A DNA stretch of 64,000 nt from the NCBI GenBank assembly GCA_920105625.2, contig OV050030.1, positions 66,741,807 through 66,805,806 of the forward strand. The letters are read 5' to 3'. Positions 33,861 through 44,668 of this stretch are shown piece by piece. The stretch comes from Clusia tigrina. Taxonomy: Eukaryota > Arthropoda > Insecta > Diptera > Clusiidae. The notes beneath the pieces are model-generated. The model did no database searches. It was not told where the DNA came from and worked only from the letters and a program-made list of their open reading frames with translations. The first letter of the stretch is position 1. Every line of letters begins with the position of its first letter. A program made the translations under genes and the position numbers.

Positions 33861-35350
33861 ATTTTCTTTATATATCATTTATTTTATTTATATATTTATT
33901 TACTACAAACACCCTTAGGACATTAAGGCAATAACCATATAAAATTGCCCTAACGACACGATAATTAAATGATAATAATATATAATAATAATAATAAGTA
34001 ACATTTTTAATAATAATATTATAGAAATACAAAGACCCAATTGAGTCAAAGTAGTAAAAAACAATGAATCGACATAACTATAGGGAATAATCCCTAATAA
34101 ATACAAAGTCAACATGTATTAAAACAAAGCAATACAGCTTGTCTATAAATTCATTATACTTGAAAGTAGTTTTTCAGCTCATTTTTGAATATCACAGTAC
34201 CTCGCAAATATAATGAATTCCAGAGTATTACAGCATACACGGGACATAACACGAAGGAAAACTCGCAAAAGAGCCAGTTCGTCCAGTCTCCAATTGGTAG
34301 GAGTGATGGTACCATCGTCATTAGCAGAGTCAACGTCGGCCCATGCTTACGCACTCAGGCTCTAGGGTGGATTACAAGTTGCGATCGGTTGATTTCTGCT
34401 TCTTGGAATTGCACACTACCTGTGCAGTGGAGGAGAGGACACGGAAATCAGTGTGTGCCTTTGTCCATTCAAGTCTGCCATTGCCGTATTCCGACAGTTG
34501 AGAGAGATCGGTAGCGTTAGTCAGGATACGATAAGCCACTCTACGCTTCCTGCAGGCTGGTGATCGAGTTAACGTTGGCGGGTGCCCCTGAAGGACGAGC
34601 GGTACGGGAAGCAGTTTCGGTCGACTTGCGAGACAATATCAGGAGGGCTTAGGCGTCTGCTTCTGGTTTGTAAATCATCATCAAATTGACAGCCGCTGAA
34701 GAACTCAGGATAGCGGAGAAATTTTAGGTGTGTTAGAAGCCGTAGTGCTTGTCGAAGGGGCAGTAGTGAGGCTGCTCGACTTCGAACTAAGGGTGGTGGG
34801 GTTGCTGGTAGATATTTGCTTAGCCAGGGTTTTGCGCATCCTTAGGGGGTTAGGCGTGGAATGTTTATAAGATTTTAGGGATTTAGTGTTCATACTAAAA
34901 GGATTATCTGTGCAAGCATGGAGGCCATGCAAGGGCTGGCACAAGCACTTATGGGGACAAGTGCTCAGAGCCAGACCAGTGCTAATCGGGAGTGAAGACA
35001 ACTAGGTCCAGAAAATTGCAACAAAACAGCCCTGGGCATTCAAACTAGAGACGCTCGTCCAAAGAGAAGTCCGGGACAAAAAATAAAAGTCGTGCCATTG
35101 GGTGCTGCTGTACTCCCGTGCGAGAAAACAGCACCACCGGGGGAGTTGAGGTGTAGACCATTTGGCGCTACCTAGGGTGCACCGCGAGGAGGCGACCTAT
35201 ATTACACCCACCAACCTTTTTTGGATACATGATACGCCTTTAATTTTGTTCCTGACATTTCTCGCCAACCGTATTATCAGCTTATAAGGACCTTGCCAGT
35301 GAGTTTGCTGTTTTGGCGATAATCCCTTTTTCCTTTGCTTATTATAAAGA
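33861..35350 (-). repeat. Duplicated block, unit 1: unassigned part and gypsy pol 3' end
   Basis: Closely matches 45823-47540. About 33930-34020 is (ATA)-rich. On the minus strand LWNSLYLRGTVIFKNELKNYF (about 34230-34154) could be a LINE ORF2 C-terminus, and 35001-34705 is a Ser/Thr-rich frame I cannot name. From 35350 to about 35030 the minus strand reads RKKGLSPKQQTHWQGPYKLI, the chromodomain-like end of gypsy pol. Relative to unit 2 it lacks about 60 bp near 34345 and about 130 bp near 35010. The block is interrupted at 35355 by the BEL insertion. Confidence 0.6.
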
Positions 35351-35355
35351 CTAAC

Positions 35356-35914
35356 TGTTACCGCCGACTCTTTTATTTAAAATTCTCATTTTTTAATTTT
35401 TATATTATTTCCATCAAATTAGTTTTTAAATTAACTGTTTAACTTTCATCTAATATTTTGCACACTGCTGTGTATAAAATCTCACTTGCTGTCAACCATT
35501 TACCAAAATTCTAACTCCCTTATGTAGTCATTACTCTTTGAAATTGCAAGTTAGTTTTCTATTCCTTCATTCCCCTTTTGTTTGTCAATCGATCATATGT
35601 ACACACGTACATGTGTGTATGTATATACGTAGCCCCTTGCTTTCGCATGTAAATATGTACCTACATATAATTAACTGTCGGAGTGTCTTTTCTGGTTAGC
35701 AAAGAAACAACAAAAAAGGGCAACGAAGGTGACAGTAATATCAGTTCGATTTTGTAAGACCGAGAAACAAATTGTTTTTAAAGCGCAGCGCAAGTATAAG
35801 CGAATTGTTAAAAAAAAGACTTTGTTAATTTTGCATATAAAAAATAAAGTTTGAATTAAACAATAATTAAGTGCTAACAAAAGTTTGTTTATTTGTTTAA
35901 AATCGGGCTCAACA
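35356..35914 (+). repeat. BEL LTR1 (5' LTR, 559 bp)
   Basis: TGTTACCGCC...GGGCTCAACA. Contains a TATA-like TATAAAAT at 35473-35480 and AATAAA at 35843-35848, the expected promoter and polyadenylation signals. Contains an ACATGTGTGTATGTATATACG stretch near 35605. Confidence 0.9.
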
Positions 35915-36126
35915 CTCTTTAAAAACAATTTATTAAAGTAAACTCGGTGAGCGGGAAATAATTAGTTTTCGCGATTTGACTATAAATCCGTTTGCGGTGT
36001 TTCAAACAAAGTCGCTCATCGTTGTAATACGGTAAATAAATTAAAAAAAAAAAAATAATTGAAAATAAAATAGAGTCGCCCAGCATAAAAGAAATGTAAA
36101 TCGGATTTTTAATTAAAGACTAAGTA

Positions 36127-39100
36127 ATGTCGGAAACCGATTTTAATTGCACCAAGTGCACCTTAAAAGATACCGAGCGTATGGTACAATGCGACTCATG
36201 TGACAAGTGGTTCCATTTTGAATGTGTAGGTGTGGACAATGATGTCGCTAATGTTAGCTGGAGCTGCACATGTTGTTTGGCTCAAGCTGTCATCCAAAGG
36301 AATGACCCTAAGGCAAAGCAACAAATGCCGCCAGTGAACACCACGACCGATTTCTCTGCTGGAACACAGGGGTCATCGTCACCTAAAAAGGATGTGCCCG
36401 TGGCCGACAATAGCAATTTGCCTGGACCATCATCAGCGAAAAATTTATCACAGCTACAAGGTCAAATGAATGCTATAGGTGCAACAGCAAAGGCGAATAT
36501 TCCGCTATTAAATAGCCTCGGTTACAGCAACATGGCGCTAACTACAACAACTTTGCCCCAATCCACCGTAACAACAACAAAGCCAACAATGGCGTTGCCA
36601 ACCAGTGTAAATACCGATCAGTGTATGCAACGCCATTTTGTGAACGCCAGTGGCCCAAACACGTCTGACTTATCCTCTCAAACCCAGTTGCAATTAAATA
36701 TGCTGGAAGAGGAAAAAGAACTTCAGCGACAATATTTAGAGAAAAAATATAAAATTCTTTCTCAAGGCGACGTGAGGCAAATGTCGTGTTCCTTTTCAAA
36801 CACCTTTACCGCTTTTCAGCCTACATCGGCACAAATTGCAGCCAGACAGGTAATACCCAAGGAGCTACCAAATTTTGATGGGAACCCAGAGGACTGGCCA
36901 CTGTTTATAAGCAATTATAAAAACAGCACCGAGATTGCAGGTTACACGGATGGTGAAAATTTAATGCGCCTACAAGCGAGTCTCCGTGGTCGTGCTAAGG
37001 AATTGGTGAGGAGTAAGCTGTTAATGCCATCGATGGTCAACGAAATAATCCAGACTCTAGAAATGTGCTTTGGCCGACCTGAACATATTTTGGACAACAT
37101 GATAGAAAAAGCAATCAGAATTCCACCGCTGAAAGACAGGCTCGATTCATTAATAGAATTTGCTCTCACTGTGCGTAACATTTGCTCAACCATGGAGGCC
37201 TGCAATCTGGTGGCCCATTTAAATAACCCTATGCTGGTGAAGACTTTGGTAGAAAAGTTGCCAAATAATCAAAAGTTGAGCTGGGCTATGCACAAAAAAG
37301 ATGAAAAGGCTCCAGTAGTGAAAGTGTTTAGCGATTGGATTTACACATTAGCAGCGGCAGCCAGCCAAGTCGTGCCCCCTGCAACCAGTAAGAAAACTGC
37401 ATCGGTAAACACTCATCAACAAAATGCCACAAGCAAACCGAGTTGTTTTTCGTGCAAAAGTGGCTCACACAAAATTCAGAATTGTGAAGAATTTCAGGCC
37501 TTGAGTTTAGACGCAAAGTGGAATGTGGTAAAGGGAAATAAGTTGTGCCGTCAGTGCTTGAACCTTCACCGGCGTAAGTGTTTCTCCAATAAGCAATGTG
37601 GTATCGGCGGTTGTACAGCAAAGCATCATCCTTTACTACATAGATACATTTTAACAAGTGGCCCGAGCTCAGTAATCAATCCGTTAGCTGAACGCGTTGG
37701 GGACGTGAACGCTCATAACGAGAGCCGAAATGAAAAACCTTTCTTCAGAATTTTACCGATTCGTGTTTTCTATATTGGTGGTTCAATAAAAACGTTCGCT
37801 TTTCTAGACGAAGGATCTTCAGTGACCCTAATGGAGGAGGAGTTCTTCAACCGTCTCGGGCTTAAAGGCAAAAAGGAGCCCCTAGAGCTGCGCTGGACAG
37901 GTGACACAACTCGGTCGGAGGACGAATCGGCCAAGATAAATTTGGAAATCTCTGGCGATCAAAACGACTCACGTTTTACACTCCACGACGTACGAACGGT
38001 GAATAATCTTCGCCTGCCCACACAATCTCTAAATTTCGACGATATCGTTAATAGCAATACATATTTAAAAGGCTTGCCCGTTCAGTCATATTCTGATGCC
38101 AAACCCATGATTTTAATTGGCCTCAACAATTGGAGGGTAGCGGTACCAATAAAAATACGCGAAGGTGAACGCAATCAACTTATTGCAACAAAAACTCGCC
38201 TTGGATGGACTCTTCAAGGTAGTGGCTCAAAGTTTAAAACAATGGCGTCACTAAACATACATACGTGTGAGTGTGAAGACCGGTATACAAAATTACACGA
38301 TGAAGTCAAGGAGTATTTCGCCCTAGAAGTGACCCAAGAGAAAAGTATTCTATCACCAGAAAACCAAAAGGCAATTCAGATTCTCAAAAACAGTTGTGCA
38401 AAAAACGATCAGCGATTTGAAGTAAATTTACTGTGGAAAGACGACGAGCCACAATTGCCAGAAAGTTACAATGTTGCGTGCCATCGATTAAAGTGTCTCG
38501 AAAAGAAGTTTAAGAGGAATCCCGAATTGAGACAGACTATGCAGAAGGAAATCGACAACCTACTCTCAAAAGACTACGCTAGAATTGTATCTGACGCAGA
38601 ATTAAATTCTTATAATGGTCGTATATGGTATCTCCCAATTTTTGTGGCTCTAAACCCGAATAAACCTGGTAAAGTCCATTTAGTGTGGGACGCAGCAGCC
38701 AAATCCAACAATAAGTCCCTCAATGATTTTTTGCTGACGGGCCCCGACTTGCTCACGCCGCTGATGAATGTATTGATCGAATTTCGAGTTGGACAAATAG
38801 CAGTATGTGGCGATATTGCTGAAATGTTTCATCGCATCAGCGTAAAAGATGAGGACATGCACGCCCAAAGATTTTTGTGGCTCGAAAATGGAGACGTAAG
38901 TAAACCTACTGTTCTTGTGATGAAGGCCCTGACATTTGGCATTAGCTGCGCACCCTGTATTGCACATTTTGTGCGAAATAAAAATGCTGAAGACTTTCGA
39001 GAAATATACCCCCGGGCAGTGAAGGCGGTCGAGTCGTATCATTATATGGACGATTTCATTGACAGCGTTCAAACTGAAGAAGAGGCGCTAGAATTGGCTT

Positions 39101-41586
39101 CCCAGGTCAAAACAATACATGCGGCAGGCGGCTTCCATATGAGAAATTGGGCGTCAAACTCACAATTAGTGAGACGGCATTTGGGCGACGGAGATATGAC
39201 TGAAAACACATTTGGATCTATTGAAAAAGTTCTCGGTATGTATTGGGAATCCAATAATGACGTGTTTCAGTACAATTCCAGATTCTCGAGGCTCAAAAGA
39301 AATGTGTTTGAACTCAATGTGGTCCCCACTAAGAGAGAAGTTCTTCAGGTCCTGATGTCCACTTTCGATCCACTTGGTTTCGTCTTCCTCTATACTATAG
39401 ACCTGAAGATTTTACTTCAAAACATATGGCGATCAGGGATAAAGTGGGATCAGGAGCTAAACGAAGAGTTGTATATTAAATGGTCGACGTGGCTGTCAAA
39501 TTTGGATAACATTTCTTCTGTCATCATTCCACGATGTTATTCAAAATTATTAAAATTTACGTTCAACGTGCAACTGCATACATTTGTCGACGCTGGTGAA
39601 TACGCTTACGCCGCTGTGTGCTACTTTCGAATCCAGTTTAATGAAGAAGTCGACATCAGCATTGTAGCAGCGAAGTCTAAAGTCGCCCCATTGAAGCCTA
39701 TTTCCATTCCGAGACTTGAACTACAAGCGGCTCTAATTGGTTCCCGACTAGCCGCAAAAATCCGAGGTGCAACTCGTCTACGATGTACAGACAGCTTCTA
39801 CTGGTCCGATTCTAAAACGGTGCTAAAATGGTTGTCCATGGATCCAAAAAACTTTAAACCATTCGTGATGTACAGAGTTGGCGAAATTCTCGAAACAACG
39901 AACGTGACTCAATGGAATTGGGTCCCATCGAAATTAAACCCAGCAGACTTTGCAACAAAAATCTCCACTCCCAACAGTAACATGTGGTTCCAGGGTCCAG
40001 AATTTCTTAAGTCTGACGGATGTAATTGGCCAAAATGTTCCGATTTAGGAGGCACCAATAAAGAAGAGGTACGCAATCATCTTTTATATATATCAAAACC
40101 GATTAACTTCGCTATGAATATTGAGTATTTTTCATGCTGGAGACGCCTATATAGAGCGCTGTCACAATTTCTACTGTACATAGAAAAATTGAAGTCTGTG
40201 GCCCATGGCAATAAAATACAAGATGAAACGCCTTTCGTTTGCATCCAGAAAGCTAAAAATATTTTATTTAAATATGCGCAAAAGAGCGAGTTTTCTGAAG
40301 AAATATGGTGCCTCAACAAAAAAAAGCCTATTGAAAAATCTAGCAAATTAAAACAACTTAACGTTTGCCTCGATGAGAATGGTGTTCTACGTGCTTGCGG
40401 TAGAGCTGATATATTAAGTTGCAACACTGCAATCATTCTACCCAACCATCATTACGTGACATTCTTAATAGTCCGATATTACCACGAAAACTTTCACCAT
40501 TGCCTTCATGAAGCGACCATGTCAAAAATTAAGTCCATATTTTACATCCCCAGGTTGAGAGCGTTATACAAGAATGTACGAAATCAATGTCAGCGATGTA
40601 AAAATGAAGCAGCGGTACCCCAACCACCACAAATGGCATCTTTACCTCTGGCCAGGCTTTCCAGTTTCCAACGGCCATTTACTTATGTCGGCATCGACCT
40701 TTTTGGTCCCTTATACGTTACCGTGGGACGACACAAGGAAAAAAGATGGGGCGTTCTGTTTACATGCCTGACCGTGCGGGCAATACACATAGAAGTCGCT
40801 CATAGCCTCAACACCGGCTCGTGCATAATGTGTGTACAAAATTTCACCAGTCGCCGTGGCTCTCCCAAAGAAATATACACCGATAACGGGACAAATTTTA
40901 AAGCCGTGGAGAGAATTCTACGTGAGGAAAAGCAACATCTCGACCTGAGAGAAGTTTCATCTAAAAAAGACGAAATAAAGTGGCGTTTTAACCCTCCAGC
41001 AGCTCCGCATATGGGCGGTGCATGGGAACGTTTAATTCGTTCTGTAAAATCAATACTCTACGCAATATGTCCAGCCTTCAATTTCAATGACGAGACTTTA
41101 AGATGTGCCCTATATGAAACTGAATTTATAATCAACTCTCGTCCATTGACATTTGTAGCCCTAGACTCAGTTGACGACGACGCTCTTACACCAAACCATT
41201 TGTTACTTGGATCTGCGGCAGGGCAAAAGCCTTTAAATGACTTCGACTGCGACCTACGGCAACGATGGCATCATACTCAGAAATTTGCAAATCAATTTTG
41301 GCGACGATGGGTACGAGAATATGGTCCAAGTTTGGTCCGACGAAGTAAGTGGTTCAACAAGGTACCACCACCAGCCGTCGGAGACGTAGTCATCATAGTG
41401 GATGACAATCTTCCCCGCAACAGTTGGCCCAAAGGTATTATCATCGAAGTATTTCCCGCTAAAGATGGCCAAGTACGTAGTGTCAAAGTTAGAACGAGTA
41501 CCAGCACGTACGAGAGGCCCGTAGCTAAAATTGCAGTTCTAGACGTCGGCAATAAGAAGGATGTCAGTAAGCTCATACAGCCTTAA
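36127..41586 (+). CDS. gag-pol: BEL/Pao gag-pol polyprotein with N-terminal PHD finger (1819 aa)
   Basis: Single uninterrupted frame, 212 bp after LTR1. Residues 8-50: a C4HC3 PHD-type finger (C8, C11, C22, C25, H30, C33, C47, C50). About 189-212: coiled coil (LEEEKELQRQYLEKKYK). About 246-395: capsid-like domain (ELPNFDGNPEDWPLF). About 440-500: zinc knuckles (CFSCKSGSHKIQNC; CRQCLNLHRRKC). D561 in FLDEGSSVTL: A17-type aspartic protease. RT with D896 (GDIAEMF) and Y973-MDD-976. RNase H about 1150-1280 (FVDAGEYAYAAV; YWSDSKTVLKWL). Integrase with D1524, D1586 and E1634 (GIDLFGP, TDNGTNF, GGAWERL), then a C-terminal domain typical of BEL integrases. All catalytic residues I can locate are present, so the protein is potentially functional. 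It would be expressed as a genomic RNA from LTR1 and processed by its own protease. Confidence 0.92.
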   Translation: MSETDFNCTKCTLKDTERMVQCDSCDKWFHFECVGVDNDVANVSWSCTCCLAQAVIQRNDPKAKQQMPPVNTTTDFSAGTQGSSSPKKDVPVADNSNLPGPSSAKNLSQLQGQMNAIGATAKANIPLLNSLGYSNMALTTTTLPQSTVTTTKPTMALPTSVNTDQCMQRHFVNASGPNTSDLSSQTQLQLNMLEEEKELQRQYLEKKYKILSQGDVRQMSCSFSNTFTAFQPTSAQIAARQVIPKELPNFDGNPEDWPLFISNYKNSTEIAGYTDGENLMRLQASLRGRAKELVRSKLLMPSMVNEIIQTLEMCFGRPEHILDNMIEKAIRIPPLKDRLDSLIEFALTVRNICSTMEACNLVAHLNNPMLVKTLVEKLPNNQKLSWAMHKKDEKAPVVKVFSDWIYTLAAAASQVVPPATSKKTASVNTHQQNATSKPSCFSCKSGSHKIQNCEEFQALSLDAKWNVVKGNKLCRQCLNLHRRKCFSNKQCGIGGCTAKHHPLLHRYILTSGPSSVINPLAERVGDVNAHNESRNEKPFFRILPIRVFYIGGSIKTFAFLDEGSSVTLMEEEFFNRLGLKGKKEPLELRWTGDTTRSEDESAKINLEISGDQNDSRFTLHDVRTVNNLRLPTQSLNFDDIVNSNTYLKGLPVQSYSDAKPMILIGLNNWRVAVPIKIREGERNQLIATKTRLGWTLQGSGSKFKTMASLNIHTCECEDRYTKLHDEVKEYFALEVTQEKSILSPENQKAIQILKNSCAKNDQRFEVNLLWKDDEPQLPESYNVACHRLKCLEKKFKRNPELRQTMQKEIDNLLSKDYARIVSDAELNSYNGRIWYLPIFVALNPNKPGKVHLVWDAAAKSNNKSLNDFLLTGPDLLTPLMNVLIEFRVGQIAVCGDIAEMFHRISVKDEDMHAQRFLWLENGDVSKPTVLVMKALTFGISCAPCIAHFVRNKNAEDFREIYPRAVKAVESYHYMDDFIDSVQTEEEALELASQVKTIHAAGGFHMRNWASNSQLVRRHLGDGDMTENTFGSIEKVLGMYWESNNDVFQYNSRFSRLKRNVFELNVVPTKREVLQVLMSTFDPLGFVFLYTIDLKILLQNIWRSGIKWDQELNEELYIKWSTWLSNLDNISSVIIPRCYSKLLKFTFNVQLHTFVDAGEYAYAAVCYFRIQFNEEVDISIVAAKSKVAPLKPISIPRLELQAALIGSRLAAKIRGATRLRCTDSFYWSDSKTVLKWLSMDPKNFKPFVMYRVGEILETTNVTQWNWVPSKLNPADFATKISTPNSNMWFQGPEFLKSDGCNWPKCSDLGGTNKEEVRNHLLYISKPINFAMNIEYFSCWRRLYRALSQFLLYIEKLKSVAHGNKIQDETPFVCIQKAKNILFKYAQKSEFSEEIWCLNKKKPIEKSSKLKQLNVCLDENGVLRACGRADILSCNTAIILPNHHYVTFLIVRYYHENFHHCLHEATMSKIKSIFYIPRLRALYKNVRNQCQRCKNEAAVPQPPQMASLPLARLSSFQRPFTYVGIDLFGPLYVTVGRHKEKRWGVLFTCLTVRAIHIEVAHSLNTGSCIMCVQNFTSRRGSPKEIYTDNGTNFKAVERILREEKQHLDLREVSSKKDEIKWRFNPPAAPHMGGAWERLIRSVKSILYAICPAFNFNDETLRCALYETEFIINSRPLTFVALDSVDDDALTPNHLLLGSAAGQKPLNDFDCDLRQRWHHTQKFANQFWRRWVREYGPSLVRRSKWFNKVPPPAVGDVVIIVDDNLPRNSWPKGIIIEVFPAKDGQVRSVKVRTSTSTYERPVAKIAVLDVGNKKDVSKLIQP

Positions 41587-41595
41587 TTCGCTTAC

Positions 41596-41606
41596 GAGGG
41601 AGGGAA
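41596..41606 (+). other. Polypurine tract of the BEL element
   Basis: GAGGGAGGGAA immediately before LTR2, the expected plus-strand primer. Confidence 0.8.
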
Positions 41607-42165
41607 TGTTACCGCCGACTCTTTTATTTAAAATTCTCATTTTTTAATTTTTATATTATTTCCATCAAATTAGTTTTTAAATTAACTTTTTAACTTTCAT
41701 CTAATATTTTGCACACTGCTGTGTATAAAATCTCACTTGCTGTCAACCATTTACCAAAATTCTAACTCCCTTATGTAGTCATTACTCTTTGAAATTGCAA
41801 GTTAATTTTCTATTCCTTCATTGCCCTTTTGTTTGTCAATCGATCATATGTACACACGTACATGTGTGTATGTATATACGTAGCCCCTTGCTTTCGCATG
41901 TAAATATGTACCTACATATAATTAACTGTCGGAGTGTCTTTTCTGGTTAGCAAAGAAACAACAAAAAAGGGCAACGAAGGTGACAGTAATATCAGTTCGA
42001 TTTTGTAAGACCGAGAAACAAATTGTTTTTAAAGCGCAGCGCAAGTATAAGCGAATTGTTAAAAAAAAGACTTTGTTAATTTTGCATATAAAAAATAAAG
42101 TTTGAATTAAACAATAATTAAGTGCTAACAAAAGTTTGTTTATTTGTTTAAAATCGGGCTCAACA
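41607..42165 (+). repeat. BEL LTR2 (shared LTR, 559 bp)
   Basis: Acts as 3' LTR of the complete copy and 5' LTR of the deleted copy. Differs from LTR1 at three bases that I could find (in AACTTTTTAAC, TTAATTTTC and CATTGCCC). Confidence 0.9.
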
Positions 42166-42376
42166 CTCTTTAAAAACAATTTATTAAAGTAAACTCGGTG
42201 AGCGGGAAATAATTAGTTTTCGCGATTTGACTATAAATCCGTTTGCGGTGTTTCAAACAAAGTCGCTCATCGTTGTAATACGGTAAATAAATTAAAAAAA
42301 AAAAATAATTGAAAATAAAATAGAGTCGCCCAGCATAAAAGAAATGTAAATCGGATTTTTAATTAAAGACTAAGTA

Positions 42377-43933
42377 ATGTCGGAAACCGATTTTAATTGC
42401 ACCAAGTGCACCTTAAAAGATACCGAGCGTATGGTACAATGCGACTCATGTGACAAGTGGTTCCATTTTGAATGTGTAGGTGTGGACAATGATGTCGCTA
42501 ATGTTAGCTGGAGCTGCACATGTTGTTTGGCTCAAGCTGTCATCCAAAGGAATGACCCTAAGGCAAAGCAACAAATGCCGCCAGTGAACACCACGACCGA
42601 TTTCTCTGCTGGAACACAGGGGTCATCGTCACCTAAAAAGGATGTGCCCGTGGCCGACAATAGCAATTTGCCTGGACCATCATCAGCGAAAAATTTATCA
42701 CAGCTACAAGGTCAAATGAATGCTATAGGTGCAACAGCAAAGGCGAATATTCCGCTATTAAATAGCCTCGGTTACAGCAACATGGCGCTAACTACAACAA
42801 CTTTGCCCCAATCCACCGTAACAACAACAAAGCCAACAATGACGTTGCCAACCAGTGTAAATACCGATCAGTGTATGCAACGCCATTTTGTGAACGCCAG
42901 TGGCCCAAACACGTCTGACTTATCCTCTCAAACCCAGTTGCAATTAAATATGCTGGAAGAGGAAAAAGAACTTCAGCGACAATATTTAGAGAAAAAATAT
43001 AAAATTCTTTCTCAAGGCGACGTGAGGCAAATGTCGTGTTCCTTTTCAAACACCTTTACCGCTTTTCAGCCTACATCGGCACAAATTGCAGCCAGACAGG
43101 TAATACCCAAGGAGCTACCAAATTTTGATGGGAACCCAGAGGACTGGCCACTGTTTATAAGCAATTATAAAAACAGCACCGAGATTGCAGGTTACACGGA
43201 TGGTGAAAATTTAATGCGCCTACAAGCGAGTCTCCGTGGTCGTGCTAAGGAATTGGTGAGGAGTAAGCTGTTAATGCCGTCGATGGTCAACGAAATAATC
43301 CAGACTCTAGAAATGTGCTTTGGCCGACCTGAACATATTTTGGACAACATGATAGAAAAAGCAATCAGAATTCCACCGCTGAAAGACAGGCTCGATTCAT
43401 TAATAGAATTTGCTCTCACTGTGCGTAACATTTGCTCAACCATGGAGGCCTGCAATCTGGTGGCCCATTTAAATAACCCTATGCTGGTGAAGACTTTGGT
43501 AGAAAAGTTGCCAAATAATCAAAAGTTGAGCTGGGCTATGCACAAAAAAGATGAAAAGGCTCCAGTAGTGAAAGTGTTTAGCGATTGGATTTACACATTA
43601 GCAGCGGCAGCCAGCCAAGTCGTGCCCCCTGCAACCAGTAAGAAAACTGCATCGGTAAACACTCATCAACAAAATGCCACAAGCAAACCGAGTTGTTTTT
43701 CGTGCAAAAGTGGCTCACACAAAATTCAGAATTGTGAAGAATTTCAGGCCTTGAGTTTAGACGCAAAGTGGAATGTGGTAAAGGGAAATAAGTTGTGCCG
43801 TCAGTGCTTGAACCTTCACCGGCGTAAGTGTTTCTCCAATAAGCAATGTGGTATCGGCGGTTGTACAGCAAAGCATCATCCTTTACTACATAGATACATT
43901 TCAACAGGTGACCGAGAAACAAATTGTTTTTAA
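42377..43933 (+). pseudogene. gag: Second BEL gag with PHD finger; pol deleted
   Basis: Repeats the first copy's frame from the PHD finger through the zinc knuckles (to about residue 511), with an A-to-T change at about residue 156 and a silent change near 43279 visible. At about 43907 gag is joined to LTR sequence, giving a short foreign end. The junction carries a CCGAG shared by both parents, suggesting microhomology-mediated deletion. All protease, RT, RNase H and integrase sequence is lost. The 518-aa product could still be a Gag protein if transcribed from LTR2 (inference). Confidence 0.85.
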
Positions 43934-44066
43934 AGCGCAGCGCAAGTATAAGCGAATTGTTAAAAAAAAGACTTTGTTAATTTTGCATATAAAAAATAAA
44001 GTTTGAATTAAACAATAATTAAGTGCTAACAAAAGTTTGTTTATTTGTTTAAAATCGGGCTCAACA
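43908..44066 (+). repeat. BEL LTR3, 5'-truncated
   Basis: Last about 159 bp of the LTR, from GACCGAGAAACAAATTG to GGGCTCAACA, followed directly by the CTAAC target duplication. Confidence 0.85.
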
Positions 44067-44530
44067 CTAACTATTGTCTTTCCTGAAATCCCTTGCAGTT
44101 TTCTCGTACATCATATCTGGCTTTCATTTTCTTTCATTCACTCATCATGTGCGTTGCCTGATTTTGCCATAAGTTTCCATCAACTGTTTTCGATTTTCAA
44201 CTATGAACGTTCTGTAGATGAGTAGACACCAAATTTAAGATCTATATGTAATTTTATATGGCAACCAAACATAGCCTTGGCTGGTGTTTTAGATGTTGTC
44301 TCGTGAGTTGCAGATCGGTATGCCATTAAGAACATGAGTATGTGTGTACGTGCTCCATCAAATCTCTCTTTTCCCTGAATATCGCTGACTTGAAATTTCT
44401 TGGTTGATCCGAAGGCAACGCAAGGAGAGCTCCGAATCTGCAGATTAAATTATTGATAAATGCGTATGCACTGCTTTTACCCTCTTGATCGGGAATGGGG
44501 TATATTTTTGTCCATTTAAAAGCATTTAAT
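44067..44530 (-). pseudogene. gypsy integrase fragment, unit 1
   Basis: On the minus strand: FKWTKIYPIPDQEGKS, LICRFGALLALPSDQPRNF and FREKRDLMEH (about 44520-44340). They correspond to the gypsy integrase core around the second catalytic Asp (usual SDQGRNF, here SDQPRNF). Downstream frames read PRLCLVAI-like remnants of the AMFG block. It is the continuation of 33861-35350 across the BEL insertion. A matching copy lies at 47541-48065. Broken by stops and a deletion after MEH. Confidence 0.65.
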
Positions 44531-44668
44531 CCAAATACTTGGCGAATTTGCATGCAATAATTTGAAGAAGAGTTCATAGAAACGAATTTGCTACATTAAG
44601 TTAGTCTGCCGAGCCAGAATGCTCTCTTTAATAAGAAAACTTAATAAAGACATTCTACAAAATGCATA
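44531..44668 (+). pseudogene. P-element-like transposase C-terminal fragment, unit 2 (internally deleted)
   Basis: Matches 29219-29540 at both ends (CCAAATACTTGGCG and ACATTAAGTTAGTCTGCCGAGCC...ATTCTACAAAATGCAT) but lacks the middle, including the putative intron. It is joined to the modular repeat at the same base as unit 1, showing the two share one ancestral junction. Confidence 0.5.

Larger units (their letters stand above)
35356..44066 (+). mobile_element. BEL/Pao retrotransposon, tandem: one complete copy plus one deleted copy
   Basis: 8711-bp insertion flanked by CTAAC (35351-35355 and 44067-44071). Structure: LTR1 35356-35914, internal with 1819-aa polyprotein, LTR2 41607-42165, second internal region with only gag (42377 on), then a 5'-truncated LTR3 ending at 44066 with the same CTCAACA terminus. 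LTR1 and LTR2 are both 559 bp and differ at three positions that I can see, so the copy is young. The paralogous empty site at 47541 confirms the insertion point and duplication. The likely origin is recombination between LTRs of two copies, then a deletion from gag into the last LTR. Confidence 0.9.

Noticed and set aside
34705..35001. Ser/Thr-rich protein conserved at 46739-46978
   Set aside because: Conservation is explained by the recent unit duplication, substitutions are scattered, and I recognise no domain. Kept only as part of the duplicated block.
35671..35928. 85-aa minus-strand frame across the BEL LTR (also 41922-42179)
   Set aside because: Lies in the non-coding LTR, repeats because the LTR repeats, and has no recognisable domain.
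36542..36799. Antisense frames within the BEL polyprotein (also 37328-37657, 38680-39072, 41254-41576 and their copies)
   Set aside because: Shadows of the long sense frame. Their presence in both BEL copies only reflects the DNA duplication.
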